NCBI GenBank assembly: GCA_905182995.1
Contig: CAJJDP010000104.1
Location: 329,490-393,489, forward strand
From: Paramecium octaurelia
Taxonomy: Eukaryota > Ciliophora > Oligohymenophorea > Peniculida > Parameciidae
Length of the DNA: 64,000 bases
Direction of reading: 5' to 3'
Shown in pieces: positions 12,396-24,071 of this stretch (its first letter is position 1; every line of letters starts with the position of its first letter). Made by a program: the position numbers and the translations under genes. The notes below the pieces were generated by a model, which was not told the DNA's origin, did no database searches, and was given only the letters and a program-made list of their open reading frames with translations.

Positions 12396-12978
12396 ATGAG
12401 TCTGAGTTGGTTGGTGTCTCCTCAATTACATAAAACTACTAATGGCTATTATATAAATCATGACAACATCATGCTCGGTAATAGAAAGAGTTATTATATA
12501 AATAGCTGGACCTCAAGATAAGAGGAGATTAATATTTTACTATATTGCAAGTCAGACACCAGAAAAGATTACTAAGGAAGATCATTAGAAATTCATAAGG
12601 GAGAAATTCGTAGATGTCGATGCCAGAAGTGGAATATTCTCGTTTGGTGGTATTTTCTTGGCTTTAGCAACAATAAGGGAATAACAATTAATTACCTCTA
12701 GAATTACAAGTCGTCCATTCTTAAATGGAATCTTGGTTTTGGGAGTTGGTAATTGAAATAATTAAAGGCATTTAGGTTTGGTTTCTGCAGCATTTTCGTA
12801 CAACCTTTCATAAATCCTATTTGAGCCCATCTTTGTTTAAAAAAATCAGGTGATATCAGATTTGGCCGAGAAGTATAGCTTTTCAGTGTTTGACTTTGCT
12901 TTGGCAAAGAAAGAAGCCAGATTGAAATAATTAAGAGCAGAGTTAACAAGCGATAGTAGTAACGCAGCACATTTCTGA
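12396..12978 (+). CDS. unknown small membrane protein
   Basis: This gives 175 residues after removing introns at 12478-12505 (28 nt) and 12749-12775 (27 nt); both are needed to keep the frame and the length divides by three. The protein starts MSLSWLVSPQLHKTTNGYY and has a soluble segment rich in Lys/Arg/Glu. Two hydrophobic stretches follow: a short one (GIFSFGGIFLALATI) and a stronger one (NGILVLGVGLVSAAFSYNL). A charged tail (KKEARLKQLRAELTSD) closes it. This could be a small organelle membrane protein; no family motif is visible. An upstream in-frame ATG at 12330 would add 22 hydrophobic residues, but 12396 follows typical leader sequence and is preferred. Confidence 0.7.
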
Positions 12979-13141
12979 ATCTATATTACAACATCAATAA
13001 AATATTAATATTATAATGATAAGAAAATAAAATCCACTGTCCTTATCATCCAAAAACTGATTTATACAATTTGAACTAATTGTATAATATTTGAGATAAA
13101 CTTTTAAGAATATTATATTAAAAAGTATATCATAATTATTA

Positions 13142-13428
13142 TAGGGTCTACCTACACCCACATAGCAGTGGAATTTTGAATTTGTGAGAGTCAGGGTTTC
13201 TTTGTAATTGATAATTTGAAAACTTTAGTGGTATTTTTGAGTTTAGACTGAAATTAATTGGAGATATTAAGAGATAGTCCCCAATTATTTAAGGTTTTGG
13301 ATAGTAATAAATGTAAAATAAGTTTCAATTTTGCACTTATAATTTTCTAATTAGGTTTTCTTGAAAGAGAGAGGGTTGAGATTTTGAAAAATGCCTTATG
13401 GGGATCCAATATAAATTAATTGGAATGA
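13142..13428 (+). CDS. possible small gene
   Basis: Two coding-like segments lie here: WNFEFVRVRVS, continuing through a plausible 25-nt GTA...TAG intron at about 13202-13226 into GIFEFRLKLIGDIKRQSPII, and after another gap LERERVEILKNALWGSNIN ending at TGA 13426-13428. No good ATG was found upstream and the middle intron would be about 50 nt. It may be a small mitochondrial-type protein or a decayed gene. The stretch 12979-13141 before it shows nothing. Confidence 0.3.
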
Positions 13429-13560
13429 TTGGCAACAATTTAAATTATTTAAATATTTATGTGTTTTAATCAAAATTAATTATATAGTTTAATGAACTCG
13501 ATTATAGTGTTTTTAAGGGATAATTAAATATTTATTAATATTATTAATATATATTTACGA

Positions 13561-14339
13561 ATGTTGGTTGGGAAGAGAAAGTGTTTCGAAGATGAGCCAA
13601 GCGAAGTACCTAATAAATTTATTAGTTTAGACTAGAAATCCTACCTTTGCTCTAAGAAGGCGTATTACTTAGGAGAGAAATTTAGAAACTTTATGCTAGG
13701 CACGTAAAAGAATTACTTTGTATGTGATATTAATTTATTTATTTAGATAAAATTTGGCGATTATTTAAGAGAAGTACCCTCAGATTCAACAATCAGACAT
13801 TTTGAGATTATTGGAGGATTTCGACAACAATGTTGAGATGGTCTTTGAGATTCTTGGGTAAAAGGCCTCCATCCCACAGAAATTCGAGATTGGCGATGCA
13901 GATGTATTGTTTTAAACATATATAATAGTTTGACAATTACAAAAAGGCATTAAAAGAGGAATTACTCAAAAGGCTCTAGCAATCATAAAATATCCAGTCT
14001 GCTCAATAAGTGATATAATTATGTTTTGACGCCTTCGAATAAAAATTAGGGGAGAAATATTAGTCGAATGTAAAGTTTTAATTAAGAATTTAGACCCAGA
14101 GATTGGAGGACGAGAACAAACTACTGAAGCAGGCATTTCTAAAGTAACACAAGAGGATTGAGAAAATAAGGGTAGAAGCAGAAAATAAAGAGAAATAAAA
14201 TTAAAATTTAATTAAATCACTCACTGAAGAAAATAAACAATAATAATAAATTAATAATAACCTCACAATATTGTTAATACAAGCTTAGCAAAATAACACT
14301 GTTTCAACTATTAATAATATTAACAATGACATATATTGA
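13561..14339 (+). CDS. CUE-like domain and coiled-coil protein
   Basis: This gives 236 residues after removing introns at 13704-13746 (43 nt, long for this window) and 13904-13928 (25 nt); the spliced length divides by three. After MLVGKRKCFEDEPSEV and a basic stretch comes a helical segment (AIIQEKYPQIQQSDILRLL, then FDNNVEMVFEILG) that resembles a CUE ubiquitin-binding fold, with its hydrophobic-Pro and terminal Leu features. The C-terminal 120 residues form a Lys/Glu/Gln-rich coiled coil with several Leu heptads. It may act in ubiquitin recognition or as an adaptor. The CUE call is by pattern only and should be taken as a suggestion. Confidence 0.65.
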
Positions 14340-14404
14340 GCAATATATTGCTAATTTATTTGTTATAATTATAATTCTTATATCATATAATATATATATA
14401 AATA

Positions 14405-15104
14405 ATGAATAATAATAATTGTTTGGGAGTTAAAGACATTAGATAGAAATGCAAATCATTTTTCGAACAATACTCCAATCGATTGCCTCAGTAGGTTTCA
14501 AAATCAAGAGATGCCCAACAATATTAGTCACTATGTTAACATGAAGTTAGAAAATTTGAAAAGATGTATCTCAAACCAAAGCGATCAGTTTAATATAATT
14601 CTATTCAAACCGAATCTAACCAAGTTGAAAATTATGCCTATTGCCAAAGAAGACAAAGCACAGAACCAAAGGCCAACTCTAAAAAGAGGAGTCACATAAT
14701 CAAAACTGTACACAATTTAGAATTAATTAGTTTTGAAGAAAGTATTAAGTTAGTTGGACTTATATAAATCTTGTGACATTGACACATTCAACAATCAGGA
14801 GATTCCTATAGGAGATATTTCAATTTAATATCATTAGAATTCTGAGAATCGTAAAATTAGTGTAATAAATAAAGAAAATCAGAAGGAGAACAATCTAAGA
14901 TTACCTATCCTAAAAAAATGCTTATTCTGTAAATTATACAAATACACATTAGAAATCGACAAATCTGATAACAAAGTTAATCAAGGGAAGTTGCCAAAAT
15001 TTGGTGAAAGTTTGGTGACACCATTTTTTGGAACTAAAAAGCCCATTTCTTTGGATAAGCGACCATGTGAATTTTAAGGGTTAGTTTACAAGAGAAAAAA
15101 ATGA
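14405..15104 (+). CDS. unknown low-complexity protein
   Basis: From ATG at 14405 (MNNNNCLGVKDIRQKCKSFF) the frame is open for about 110 codons, with many Gln, Lys and Ser. A second open segment in another frame starts near 14735 (LKKVLSQLDLYKSCDIDTF) and ends KPISLDKRPCEFQG at TGA 15102-15104. The total length requires introns summing to 1 modulo 3; a 40-nt intron at about 14691-14730 fits, but shorter choices were not excluded. No domain was recognised. Possible phosphorylation-rich cytoskeletal or nuclear protein, but that is only a composition-based guess. Confidence 0.55.
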
Positions 15105-15196
15105 TTTTGATCCAAAAATAATTTATTACTAAAATTTTCTCTATTTAAAAGAAAAGAAATAATTTTTATTAGATGATTTAATAAATAAATTCTTCA

Positions 15197-16369
15197 ATGA
15201 ATAACATCATTATGTCGGGTAATGGAACCACTTATGCCTTGAAAGCCTAATTGGGTAGTGGCTCCTTTGGTACAGTCTACCAGGTCTTGGATTTGAGCTC
15301 AAACAAGTATTTCGCCTGCAAAATTGTACCCATATTTGTTAATGAATAGATTTCAAAAGCAATGTTAAATAAGTATAATGCAGAATCAATGGTCAGACAA
15401 GAGATTAAAATACAATCAACATTAAATCACAAAAACATCCTCAAAGTACATCATTCATTCGAAAACAATCAAAATATTTATATCATTTCGGAATTCTGTT
15501 CGAAAGGTTCGTTACAAAATCCAAAGACTCCCTATGAAGAGAAAGACGTCTTTAATGTTTGTATTTCCTTGTTAGGAGCCTTAGACTGTTTACATCAGAA
15601 TAAAATAATCCATCGAGATTTGAAAGTAAAATCTTCAATTATATCTTCTAAATTAGTTAGAGAATGTGTTTCTCCACGAAGATGGTACTTACAAATTGGG
15701 TGACTTTGGTTGGGCCACTTACATAAATAAAGTCGAACCCATTCTTTGTGGAACGACTGAATATATGCCTCCAGAGGTTGTATTAAAATAATAACATGAT
15801 TATAAAGTAGATTGCTATTCACTTGGAGCATTAATTTATGTAATTCTATTTATTTATCGTAATAGATTTTACTTCATACTCATTTCCCATTTCAAGCTAA
15901 TTCTCAATCAGAGTTAATATGGAAGATAACCAATTAAGAAATTGTTGTGGATAGTCATATTAATGAGGATTTACAAATTCTAATTCAAGCGTTATTAACC
16001 AAAGATCCAAATGATAGACCTACTGTTTAATAATTATATTTAAGTAGATGGATTAAAAAATAGATGAAATTAAATAATATTTTCAATAAGTATGAAAATG
16101 AGGAACTCAAAAATAAATTCAGGCACAAAAATCTTCCAATCAAAACATTAGAAGTGAAGTAAATATTAATTATGATTTTTCATAGTGGATCAGTCAAAAC
16201 CAGCCTTTCGGATAGTCAAAAAACATCCTTAACTCATAGCTCTAGTACTCAGTTCAGCTCTTCAAATAATCCTTTCTCACCTGCTACCAATAAGGGCAAT
16301 ATCGATTAGATATTCAACTTTAAGGATTTTGACAATATCAACTCTGTACCATAACCTAAACTTTACTGA
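15197..16369 (+). CDS. serine/threonine protein kinase, Aurora-like catalytic domain
   Basis: This gives 362 residues after removing introns at 15626-15656 (31 nt), 15840-15865 (26 nt) and 16159-16185 (27 nt); the length divides by three. All the kinase landmarks are present: glycine loop LGSGSFGTVY, VAIK-type lysine in YFACKIV, HRDLKLEN catalytic loop (completed across intron 1), DFGWA metal-binding loop, the GTTEYMPPEVV activation segment, and DCYSLGALIY of subdomain IX. DFGW and the TTEYMPPE end are typical of Aurora kinases. The region after the kinase domain is Ser/Thr-rich. The usual Aurora activation-loop Arg-Arg-x-Thr is only partly matched, so the assignment to Aurora rather than a related AGC/Plk group is moderate. 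Confidence 0.9.
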
Positions 16370-16643
16370 TACTATAATTTAACTCAATGAATTGATTTGT
16401 AAATATGTATATTTGTATGTTATTTTATTATATTAAATTTCCTTTCTTCAATATTATAATATTTTTCTTCTTGCTTATAAAAATTGAGAAAACTATTTCA
16501 ATTAAATATTCAGTGTTCTTAATTTATAAAAATTACTAGTAACTTCGTTGCATACGATGAATTTTCTCTGATGAGTATTAATAAGTCATAAACTCCTTTG
16601 CTTTGTTTGATTATTATCAAATATTATGTTATTATTTATAATA

Positions 16644-17669
16644 ATGACGGAACAATATATTATTGATTCAGAAATTATAGAGGATGATGTTGATCGGCCA
16701 GTCTCTGTTTACAACCTAAATGTTTGCTCCAAGGAAGACATTGATTTTAGACTCCAAGATTGCTAATTGAACGAGCCTGATATTTAAGATTTAGAGTAAA
16801 AAATGAATAATCTAATTTATAATTCTTGTGGTTTTAAAAAAGGATTGATAAAACCTAAGAAAGAAGAATAATAACACTCGGTCATAGTCTCAACAGACAA
16901 TAGATCTAAGAATGAATTGCTATCTTTTAAAAAGCCGACTTAACCTATCCAATAATTATCCGTAATTTCCAATGGGGATCAATCCTCATTGTTTTCAAGA
17001 AAGGAAACAGTTCCAAAAATTAATTTTGTCGGCGAAATGAAAGAGAGCTTGAATCAAAATACAACAGTAGATTTGAGAAAAAATCTAAAACTCCACACTC
17101 ACGGACCATTTGATGTAACTAAATTAAAAGATGGTTTATCTCCTGCTGTTAACAATCGATTTTCCTCCAAAAAGCAATCCCAATTCTCACAAAGATCACA
17201 TGAAACCTTTAATTCATATTTGGAGTTATCTTATAATTAAACCTAACAGATACCATCATAAAATTCAATCAATTATCAAGACACAAGAAAAGAGAGATCG
17301 AAAATTGCAAAGACAACTGTTAAATTGCTACAAAACCAAAAAAATTAGAAACTCAGAATTTCATAACAAGCCAACTCTCAAAGGACATCTCAGCTATCCT
17401 TATTGCAATTAGAATAAGATGGAGTCAGAGGTAGATCATAAAGTTCAGTTTCAACTCCAAAAAGTATCTTAAAGAATCCTTCACTACAAAACTCTCAGTT
17501 GGAAATTGTAAGCAGATTAAGTTTCTAAAGTAGGCTTAGTTTTTCAAGTCTAAACATAACTGGCTAATAATCTCCTAAAAAATAACAAACAAGCTCTTAA
17601 TCTCCTGCAAAAAAAGTTAAATTTTGTTTAACTAAAAAGCAAGCAAGAAGAGAAAACATTCCCTGTTGA
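16644..17669 (+). CDS. unknown disordered protein with a possible PP1-docking motif
   Basis: This is a single exon of 341 residues ending at TGA 17667. The N-terminus is acidic (SEIIEDDVDRPVSVYNLNV). The rest is rich in Ser, Lys, Gln and Asn with scattered SP and TP sites and no globular domain. Near the C-terminus the segment SPAKKVKFCL matches the RVxF-type protein phosphatase 1 docking pattern (KVKF preceded by basic residues). A similar SP plus RVxF arrangement is known in mitotic PP1 partners, and the Aurora-like kinase lies just upstream, but co-function is speculation. The 274 nt before it show nothing notable. Confidence 0.75.
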
Positions 17670-17749
17670 TATTGTTATTGATTATAGTAAAGTAGGAGGT
17701 TTACTGTATTTAAAATGTATTTATAATTAAATATATCTAATTACAAAAA

Positions 17750-19254
17750 TCAAAAAAAAACATCAAAATCTTAGATTAATTTATCATCAATCTGACTCTC
17801 CTTCACTTTATTAACAATTCCATTCATTTCAATCATTCTGATTACTGCTGAAAATGGTATAATTAATTCATTGTTAACATCTTAAGAATCAGATAGCTTA
17901 TGCAAAATATTAAGTAATGTTTTAATAGTATGTTCTTCGATCTTTGTTGATCGTGCCTCCATAGAAAGTAAATGATTGCATATACTAAACAATCCAATTT
18001 TAATTAATTTTGATAATTATTCTTCATTACACTTAAGATAATAAATGATTAATACCAAAATAGAGAAATTTAGAATCACATAGGAGAATTCAAGAGCCTC
18101 ATTATCAGAGAATTCGAATGCCTGTCCAAAAATCTAATCTAGCAATTAAGAGTCTAATAATTTAAGCAGGAATTCCTTATTTTGAATTTTATTGGAAATA
18201 GCCCAAAATAATTAGATTCTCAAAGCTTTATTAAGATCTTGTGATTGAAAATTCGAGTTAATTACTTTCTTATAGATAACAAATTCCTTCTCAAAATACT
18301 AATCGCTTATCCCATAATAAATGATCACAACTTTCAATGCCAAAAAATCATAACTTGTTCTTAAGGCTGTATCATAGAGTTTTAAGAACATTGGAGAGGA
18401 GATTATTTCATTTGCGTAAGTATAATTATTTTCAAATGATAATTTTGCAGGGATTTCCTCAAGAATTTCCAAGGCCAATCTCCTTATGGCTTAATTTTCA
18501 TCAAAGTAGCATTTTATTACATAATCCTTAATTGATTTAATTTTGTCAATATTAATTTCCAAACAAAAAGTAAAAGCTGAACCTATTAAGGCTAAGATAA
18601 CTTCAGAAAATTATCGATAAGGATCAAGCACCATTAATTAGGATAGAAATTCAAAATCATTTTAGATTAGTAAATCTCTATAAGTCTGCTTTTCTTAGGC
18701 TAGAAAATAAATGCAATTTAAAGTCTAAAATGAGTTTAACTCTTACTTAAGGGAATATTTCAAATATCTCATCTTTTATATTATCCTCCAAGTATTGCAA
18801 AAATTGGATATCATCTAATTCTGCAAACTTTTAATAATCTTCTCTGTTTAAAAAATAGAAAACACTTTGAATTAAGGTCGCATTTATTTCTTGAAATTCA
18901 CTATCTATTTTAGATAAATTTATAAGGAATCTGACTTCATATGATTTATTACCTTAATTTTTTTACTATATTTTCAGTCACCCAATAATCAACATTTTAC
19001 TCATCTTCAAAGGCTTTTTAGAGCACTTTTAGTAATAACTTAATATTATTAAGATCTTCCCCAGTTAACTACTCTTTAAATTGATAATTGACTAGTTCAT
19101 CGCAAACTTTATGTAGAAAATCATTTTTTGTTTATTCATAATTATAGAACCGCCTTTTTTTCTTAAATTCCTCTGTTAGTTTTTAATGCCTTATCTATAC
19201 TCTAAACTTTTCTCTTTTCAAGGACAATAAATCATTTGATTCCTCTTAATTCAT
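17750..19254 (-). CDS. armadillo-repeat protein, importin-alpha-like
   Basis: This gives 486 residues after removing two 22-nt introns (18931-18952 and 18725-18746); the length divides by three. The N-terminus (LLSLKREKFRVQIRHQ, then EEFKKKRRFYNY) is a basic segment resembling an importin-beta-binding domain. The rest is all-helical with ARM-type units, for example YWVTENIVKKL and IRRLALEILEEIP. Length and order match importin alpha (karyopherin alpha), the adaptor for nuclear-localisation signals, but the diagnostic WALSN motifs are divergent. It may be a ciliate-specific divergent importin alpha or another ARM protein. It lies only 32 nt downstream of the next minus-strand gene. Confidence 0.7.
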
Positions 19255-19286
19255 TTTAAATTTAAAAATTATATTATTATTTATAA

Positions 19287-21603
19287 TCAACATAGAGGTA
19301 AAATTGTATGTGAACCCATCTTATTAGCAGATCTAGGAGTTATTGTTGATAAAATTGCAGTCATCCTCTTTTGATTTGGATTATTTCTGGATACCTCCAA
19401 CAAAGATTTCAATGAATTGAGCTTTTTTGAATTACTAATTTAATCTGTTGTGTGGGCCAAACTGTCATTTTTTTAGATCAATTTTTCAAACAAAAAGTTG
19501 CTTCTACTTAAATTACTATAAATTTTACTTGGTAGTAGTGTTTTAAGATGATCTTCTGGTTGAAAATGGTTTTGATTAGATCAAGCTTTCCTTCTCATCC
19601 ATCATTTATTTAATAGTTTCTTTGGTGTTGATATTTATCTCTCTAATCAATTGATCTTCATCCTGGGTCTTATGATTACTGCCCATATCTTTACTAAATT
19701 CTTTATTAGTAATTACAGGCTTTTCTTCCATTTTCAATGTTCTGGTTTATCGATGCATGTTATGCACTTTTTAAAATATATTAGGTGATGATTAAGAGTT
19801 TAATTTCCTCTACTTATTGTACTACTCCAACAATTGAGATTGTTCAGTCTTTGTTTTGATTTAAAGCTAAATACTTAACAGTTGTTGTAATTGATTGATG
19901 CTTTTAGCTTACTGTTTCCTCTGTCTCTTTCTAGACTCTCTAGTTTCATGTTCAAAGGGCTCTTTGTTCAAACTAATACAACCAAACAATTTCTTAAATT
20001 CTAAAAATAAGGTGTGAGTAATTACAAATTTATTATTTTGATTGTTTCAAAGTTTTATCAAATGTAATAGTTTCTATTTGCTATTACACTAAATCTTAAT
20101 TATGCTATTCGGCTAAATTCTCTAATTCTTACAATTTGACTGACTTCTCTATTGCATTTCCATAATACATTTGTAATGTGACATCTTCTTTGTTTAGTTA
20201 CTTTTTATGTTTTCTGTTTGATTATTAAACATGAATCATTGGTTATGAGAACCCTTCTGATTCAGTTTAAAACCTAGTTGACAATCCATTATCCGAATAT
20301 TTAGTTTTCATCAATACCGACCTACATATGGTTGTAGACTCATTTTCATTTGTTTGCTGCTTATAAACCATCTAAACACTGGCATTTGTTTTAAGAGCTT
20401 TGGATCTCTCCAAATAAGTTTCACTTTCTATGATGTCATTGCTGTATGGAAGTTATGCCTTATCATAATAGAAATATTGTCGTCTGATTTTTGGAAATTC
20501 ACTAAATTCGTACAGCATATTGTTGTAATAATTTAATTGATCTTCTTCGACAGGAACTTTCAATGCTTCTTCTTCTGGCAGAGCTTGCTTTAGTACTTTA
20601 GATATTTCAGCCTTCTCAAGTGCATATTCTAAGTATCTGGTGTTGTCCACATATTATTAGAAATAGAGTCTTCCTATGGAGTCTTCTGGCTAATAATTCG
20701 AATCAACCCAAGTCATCATTTTGATGGTTTCTTGATATTTTAGAAAGTCATTTAACTATTCGTACACTAAAGCTATTAAAAACAAAGATAATATGATCTC
20801 CTTTGACTATGGATATTATTATCAATATTGATTACATAATAATTCAGAGTAATCTTTATTTCTTCTAAGGAAGTTAGTGTGATTTCCTTATAAATGATTA
20901 TTAAATTCCTTTGGTAAAAATCGAGTGCTCTGAGATAATATTTCAAAGCTGCCTGGTAGTTTTACAATTGAAAGTAGCTGTTTCCTGCAACCAAATGGTA
21001 TTTGCTAATTTATTTGAACACAATCTTACCCTTATAAACTTAGGAAAAACGTTATTTTCTCAATCAAAGTCTACTCAATTATTGTACCATTAAGATGATG
21101 AAAGTACAAGAGACCTCTGGCTACCATTTGATTCTTCTGATAATATTGCGATCTGAATAGTAATGCCTTTATCATTATCGATATCAATTCTTGAGTGTAA
21201 AACTTTTCTAATTAAGTATTTCAATATCACTTACTCTTATACTAGATCTTCAAGAGTGAAATGTTATCATGGAAATCTCTCATATAGAGTAGGAATCGTG
21301 ACCAAAGAGTGAACTAATTTTTGCCTTAATTAATTTCGCCCTTGTTGATTTTGAGTTTGAAATACATTAACGTACAATAGCATAATCTTCTCAAGACTTT
21401 GATTCTTAGCAGCAACGGTGATTCTATAGGTAGCAGTTTTTTATATTGACCATCCAAATGCATAACACATTTCCGATAATACCCCTAAATTAGAGAGGAC
21501 TTACATTTCTTATCAAAGTGTTGGAGTCGACCAAGAATTACTCGACTTAGTTAATAAAGTAGGGATTTTGTGGTAAGGCTGATGAAACCTTAATTTATAA
21601 CAT
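19287..21603 (-). CDS. unknown protein with TPR-like helices
   Basis: ATG at 21603 (MLQIKVSSALPQNPYFINQV) leads through a 20-nt intron to segments such as VMHLDGQYKKLLPIESPLLL and KINKGEINQGKNQFTLWSRF. After a 27-nt intron the frame continues in a helical region. Further on, NSYFQLQNYQAALKYYLRAL matches the TPR consensus (W/Y...G..Y....A...Y..AL). The C-terminal third is charged, Gln- and Ser-rich, and ends at TGA 19287-19289. At least one splice near 21050-21110 is not settled. It may be an assembly or scaffold protein; no closer family was recognised. Confidence 0.6.
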
Positions 21604-21685
21604 ATATATAAAATTTATTAGTATAAACAAGATATTAAATTGTATACAATGCATATAAATATACCATTTTTACCTATTAACATTT

Positions 21686-23112
21686 TCATTACTCTTTTCT
21701 AGGAACTTCAATAGCATCCACGTAGTTGTACTTCTTGAACTCCCCAATCACTGCCTTCACAGATGTAGCCGGTATCAATCCAACCTCTGTCACTATCTAG
21801 TATATTAAATTATGCACTTTACCATATTAATATAATTGGATTATGTAATATCATATCTGAGACTCAAAGAAGTGTATTATTGATTTTCATTTCCCTATTC
21901 TAATTACGCTATTTCATTCCATGACAATGAATCAATCTGACTCTTTTCTGAGAATTTATAACTTTCACAAAATACTAAAAATGGTATTTTGTGAGTTGAT
22001 GCCAAACATGCCAACAAGGCGGTTCCAACTCTAGATACCAAGGCTCCATTACATAACATAGATGATGCTCCTACCAAAATTTTATCAACCTAAATGATAT
22101 TGCAATGTTTCTACTTTTGATAAAATGTAGCTAACATGAGATAACAATATTTAATAGCAGGAGATCCCCTATTATTATAAACGATTCACTAATTATGATC
22201 CCTCTCCAAATTAGGGGTTATCGACGACGAAGATAGTCAATTACTTGCCTTACTTAAAATAGTTAATGATGAAATTCTCAATCAAATAGGATCTAGCATA
22301 TACTAAAATGGTTGTTCCCTCTTAAATCAATTGAGTAGCCTATTTTAATACGATATAATATACATTTTTCACAATCAACTCTGATGCTGAGATGATTTTG
22401 GATTGTATGAATTGATCAATCTGATTGCAGAGCCAAATTTTTGATTCATTTTCATCAAGTTTTGTGTCTCTTAGGATCATCAAGCATTCCCTTATGAATA
22501 AATAGGATGTGCTCATTCCCTCATTTACTGTTCTAAAGTTTTTCATCAAATTGAAGATTTTCTTTAGTTCATCCAAAAATGCCATAGCGAAGTAAGTTGA
22601 CTGTTTTGATAACTTGTAATCCTTGATGAATTATTTTAAGGCATTAAGAAATTCCACACATCTATGAGTAGACCCTATGCACTATCCATTTTGATATTAA
22701 ATGCAAAGCTCAATAAAAGAATGATGTAAGGTCAAAGGCTAAAGTAGAAGCAATATATTACATCAATCTATTTGACTGTCTTTATGCTTACAGAGGTGTA
22801 ATCCTAAAAGATGGGAAGATGTGAAAGGAAATCTTTTCGTTTATTTTACTCTTTTGATGGCTCTGTCTACACAATTTATTTATCATTAATTGTCTACTAT
22901 TATTGTATTGCTTATTGAACAATCGGTTGTAGGTTAGTTTATTGTTATTGTTATTGTTATTATTATTATACTGTCTTATTGGATTCCTATTTGGCTTCTG
23001 TCTGTTCTTATTCTTGCTTTTGTTTCTCTTTATTTGCTTTCTTATCAAATTTCTCTTTAGGCTTCCAAGGCTCTCCTTTCTTGGGATTTTGTTGATTTTG
23101 TTTTTCAGACAT
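21686..23112 (-). CDS. EIF2B4: translation initiation factor eIF2B subunit delta
   Basis: This gives 450 residues after removing introns at 22739-22761 (23 nt), 22090-22114 (25 nt) and 21797-21822 (26 nt). The C-terminal half matches the regulatory eIF2B alpha/beta/delta fold: VDKILVGASSMLCNGALVSR, VGTALLACLASTHKIPFLVF and CESYKFSEKSQIDSLSWNE, ending VTEVGLIPATSVKAVIGEFK. The Lys/Gln-rich N-terminal extension (MSEKQNQQNPKKGEPWKPKE) is typical of delta rather than alpha or beta. eIF2B exchanges GDP on eIF2 and is inhibited by phospho-eIF2. About ten consecutive glutamines in the N-terminal part come from a TAA/CAA trinucleotide run (about 22938-22968). It shares a 40-nt divergent intergenic region with the EAPP homologue. 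Confidence 0.92.
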
Positions 23113-23152
23113 TAATTCTTTATTAATTATTATAAAAATTTAAAATATAAAT

Positions 23153-23791
23153 ATGGACATCGAGAATTTAGATGATTGGGATCCTGATCCTAACAAGAAG
23201 GATAGCATTCTCCAATTTTCAAATATTAATTTTTCTGGTATTTAATATCATTGAAGCTTAGATAATGTGATTAAGAGAAACAAAAAAAAGTTGGAGAACA
23301 CTGCTTATGATTCATAATATGTTATGGATTATGCATAATAGAATTGGATTGATGATGACGAAGATGAAGAAATGAAAAATAATACACAAATTGAATTCAA
23401 CTTTGAATAGACAAAAAAGTAATTGATGTTGGAATAAGTGTTTTATAATCCATTAGAGGATTTATAAAATGAAAAATATGTTTAATCGAAATATGAAACC
23501 CATCTCAAAAACAGTGAAAATAATACTGTGATAAGTTGTTCAAATTGCTTTATTTAAATTAGTTATCATTGTCAATAGCATGAGATTTATAAAAAGTAAT
23601 ATAGAGCAATGGTAACAATTAATACAAAAATCATAGAAAATAAATTTGTCAAACCTCTAGAAAACGAAAAAGTGAAAAATGATGACATATTGTTGTCAGT
23701 GCAATGCAAAATGTGTCAGGAAGAAATTGGAGTGTATGATGTCAAAGCCAAAATATATCACTTCTTTAATGTAGTTTAAGGTTTAGGTTGA
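23153..23791 (+). CDS. EAPP: E2F-associated phosphoprotein (EAPP) homologue
   Basis: This gives 204 residues after removing a 24-nt intron (23238-23261). The conserved C-terminal domain is clear: CSNCFIQISYHCQQHEIYKK then QYRAMV, and VQCKMCQEEIGVYDVKAK then IYHFFNVV. The CxxC...CxxH and CxxC pairs fit a zinc site. In animals EAPP is a nuclear protein linked to E2F regulation; its basic biochemical role is unclear, so no precise function is claimed here. The N-terminal half is acidic and disordered (WIDDDEDEEMKNN), as in homologues. It is transcribed divergently from eIF2B delta, with ATGs 40 nt apart. Confidence 0.85.
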
Positions 23792-24071
23792 TTTATCTTT
23801 GATATTTAATAAATGTGATAAAAATTATTTTATAAAAATATTAATCTAATTGATAACATCAATTTCTATTCCATTACTTCATTTTACTATAAAGTCTATC
23901 TGTAAAAAGACTTAGAACAAAAGATAAGTTACTATTAGCTTATGTTCCAACTGAGGATTATTAAAATTAAAATTTTTTTTTATATAAATAATAGAATTTT
24001 TCGTATTATAAAATAAAAAACTATTAATCATAAATTATCGTAATAAAATAATAGAAAATATTCTTAGCGTG

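Noticed and set aside
14337..14404. AT dinucleotide run between the CUE-like gene and its neighbour as a regulatory element
   Set aside because: It is ordinary AT-rich intergenic sequence of the kind found between most genes here; nothing marks it as specific.
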